Assembly (NCBI GenBank): GCA_041589565.1
Contig: JBFHVL010000188.1
Coordinates: 1-6,322 of the forward strand
Length of the DNA: 6,322 bases
Reading direction: 5' to 3'
Source of the DNA: Pleionea sp041589565
GTDB taxonomy: Bacteria; Pseudomonadota; Gammaproteobacteria; Enterobacterales; Kangiellaceae
Below, piece after piece: positions 5,325-6,322 of the stretch. The position numbers and the translations under genes are program-made. How positions within the stretch are numbered: the first letter of the stretch is position 1; each line of letters begins with the position of its first letter. The notes beneath the pieces are model-generated. The model was not told where the DNA came from and did no database searches. It was given only the letters and a program-made list of their open reading frames with translations.

Positions 5325-5819
5325 ATGATTAAATTCATTGCAATCATCGTCGCCTTAAATTCAATGAACGCTATGGCATGTAGAATTCTACCTTATGAGG
5401 CAATGAAGGAACTTGCGGAAGAAGAGTTAAGATTAGAAGTCGAGTTCGTCAAGAAGGTGGCTATTACGTCAGATCTGATTTTTGTGGCAACTGTCAAAAA
5501 TATTAAAGAAAAAATTGAAGGTGACACTTCCTTTTATAACGTAGAAGTATCTCTCGACCAAGTATTAAAGGGAAAGTATTACAAGGATTTGTATTGGAAA
5601 GAAGAGTCTAACGAAACAATAACTATCAGTTGCAATGTACCAATTTTGAACACTCGAATTAATATACTTGAGTCATATAAATATCTATTCTATGTTCGAA
5701 AAGGCCAAATATTGAGAGCATCTTCTTTTGGTCAGCCAATTCCGCACTTGTCAGAAGCAGATGAGTTGAAACTTATAAATGAAAATATGTTTAAAAAGCA
5801 AAGTCAGCAAGGAAAATAA
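5325..5819 (+). CDS. Small exported protein, possible NTR/TIMP-like fold
   Basis: This 164-residue protein starts at an ATG with AAGGGA (5314-5319) five bases upstream. A Sec signal peptide (MIKFIAIIVALNSMNAMA) precedes C19. The -3 residue is Ala and no Leu-type lipobox is present, so signal peptidase I cleavage leaving an N-terminal Cys is the better reading, though a lipoprotein cannot be excluded. The mature part runs: a charged helix (24-45); SDLIFVATVKNIK (49-61); FYNVEVSLDQVLKGKY (70-85); ITISC103; YKYLFYVRKGQILRAS (118-133). The order of a 'SD-x-x-F-x-A-x-V' strand, a 'V-x-L-x-x-V-x-K-G' strand, a Cys and a 'Y-x-Y-L-F-Y-V' strand recalls the OB-fold NTR/TIMP-like domain of secreted bacterial proteins. 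C19 and C103 are the only cysteines and could pair. Function is unknown; the fold is inferred from pattern only. The transporter gene converges on it with 36 bp between stops. Confidence 0.8.
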   Translation: MIKFIAIIVALNSMNAMACRILPYEAMKELAEEELRLEVEFVKKVAITSDLIFVATVKNIKEKIEGDTSFYNVEVSLDQVLKGKYYKDLYWKEESNETITISCNVPILNTRINILESYKYLFYVRKGQILRASSFGQPIPHLSEADELKLINENMFKKQSQQGK

Positions 5820-5855
5820 CCTTTTGTAGAGTTTGTTTTCCATTGCTTACAGGCG

Positions 5856-6322
5856 CTAACTCTCATGGACTGGCTTACGCCAGAAGTTTTGTACTCGATT
5901 CGTTTGCGTAGGATGTCGTGGAATAAATCGACTGAGCATTAATGAAATTAACGCCATTGCTGCGCCAATGAAAAATACCAGTGGCGGATTGAATAACCAG
6001 ATAGCACCAAAAGTCACTGGAATTACTACTGCGGCAATGTGATTGATGGTAAAGCTTACCGCTGCAGTTGCCGCCATATCTTCGGTGTCAGCAATTTTCT
6101 GGAAGTAGGTTTTAATGGCAATGGCCATGGCAAAAAATAAATGATCAATGACATAGAGTGCAGCGGCGTGATAGGGATCCTGAACCAGTGCGTAGCCGGT
6201 AAAAACCAGCGCCAGTCCGATGTATTCTACCAGCAACGCTTTGCGCTCACCCACACGGCCGATCCAGCGGCCGATTTTTTCGGCAAAGAAAAAGTTAAAC
6301 AGGTGGTTTATTAAATACAAAA
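5856..6322 (-). CDS. MFS transporter, C-terminal part (5' end outside window)
   Basis: The minus-strand frame is open to the window edge and ends at TAG (5858-5856), giving about 155 residues of a protein that would normally be near 400. The apparent first codon at 6320 is a TTG inside the gene, not a start. The visible part has a partial helix, then the cytoplasmic loop GRWIGRVGERKAL, which resembles the basic MFS loop between helices 8 and 9. About four further helices follow (29-47, 53-72, 83-110, 113-132). The segment DMAATAAVSFTINHIAAVVIP and the helix pair after it are typical of helices 10-12 in major facilitator proteins. The C terminus is a basic cytoplasmic tail (RFIPRHPTQTNR). The substrate cannot be inferred. 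It converges with the exported-protein gene at 5325-5819; no hairpin terminator is visible in the 36-bp gap. Confidence 0.82.
   Translation of the reverse strand, partial: LYLINHLFNFFFAEKIGRWIGRVGERKALLVEYIGLALVFTGYALVQDPYHAAALYVIDHLFFAMAIAIKTYFQKIADTEDMAATAAVSFTINHIAAVVIPVTFGAIWLFNPPLVFFIGAAMALISLMLSRFIPRHPTQTNRVQNFWRKPVHES

Overview
The window looks like chromosomal DNA of a free-living, probably marine, gammaproteobacterium of moderate to low GC. The basis is a secreted S8 protease with PKD repeats and a Cys-paired C-terminal module, a DUF2569 membrane protein, a lipobox lipoprotein and Rho-independent terminators. No search was run, so the taxon is an inference. No tRNA, rRNA, CRISPR array, transposase, phage gene or recognised defence system is visible.

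Layout. Positions 1-1157 (+) form an operon-like run: the tail of an unidentified protein, a four-helix membrane protein (86-571) and an overlapping outer-membrane lipoprotein (558-1157). A strong hairpin terminator (1180-1205) closes it. Positions 1206-1466 hold a decayed 3' end of a minus-strand secreted protein (PPC-like tail, 1229-1312) and a good sigma70 promoter. That promoter drives a second plus-strand pair: a DUF2569 protein (1467-1976) and a small three-helix membrane protein (2006-2338). Behind them lies a short remnant (2340-2414) that matches the C terminus of the 86-571 protein, then a second terminator with the same stem (2415-2440). A large subtilisin-family exoprotease (2460-4622, minus) converges on that terminator. 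The roughly 700-bp gap upstream of the protease holds its putative promoter, a perfect 17-bp palindrome, and a cluster of GC-rich hairpin repeats of REP/MITE type (4946-5085). After it come a small exported protein with a possible NTR/TIMP-like fold (5325-5819, plus) and, convergent to it, the C-terminal part of an MFS transporter (5856 to the window edge, minus).

The most informative feature is a repeated block design. The order [C terminus of a four-helix membrane protein] - [terminator with an identical 11-bp stem] - [3' end of a convergent secreted protein] occurs twice, once around 480-1312 and once around 2340-2640. One copy keeps the membrane protein and has lost the exoprotein; the other keeps the exoprotein and has lost the membrane protein. 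This suggests an old segmental duplication followed by reciprocal loss. Several small membrane or envelope proteins here have no function that I can assign.
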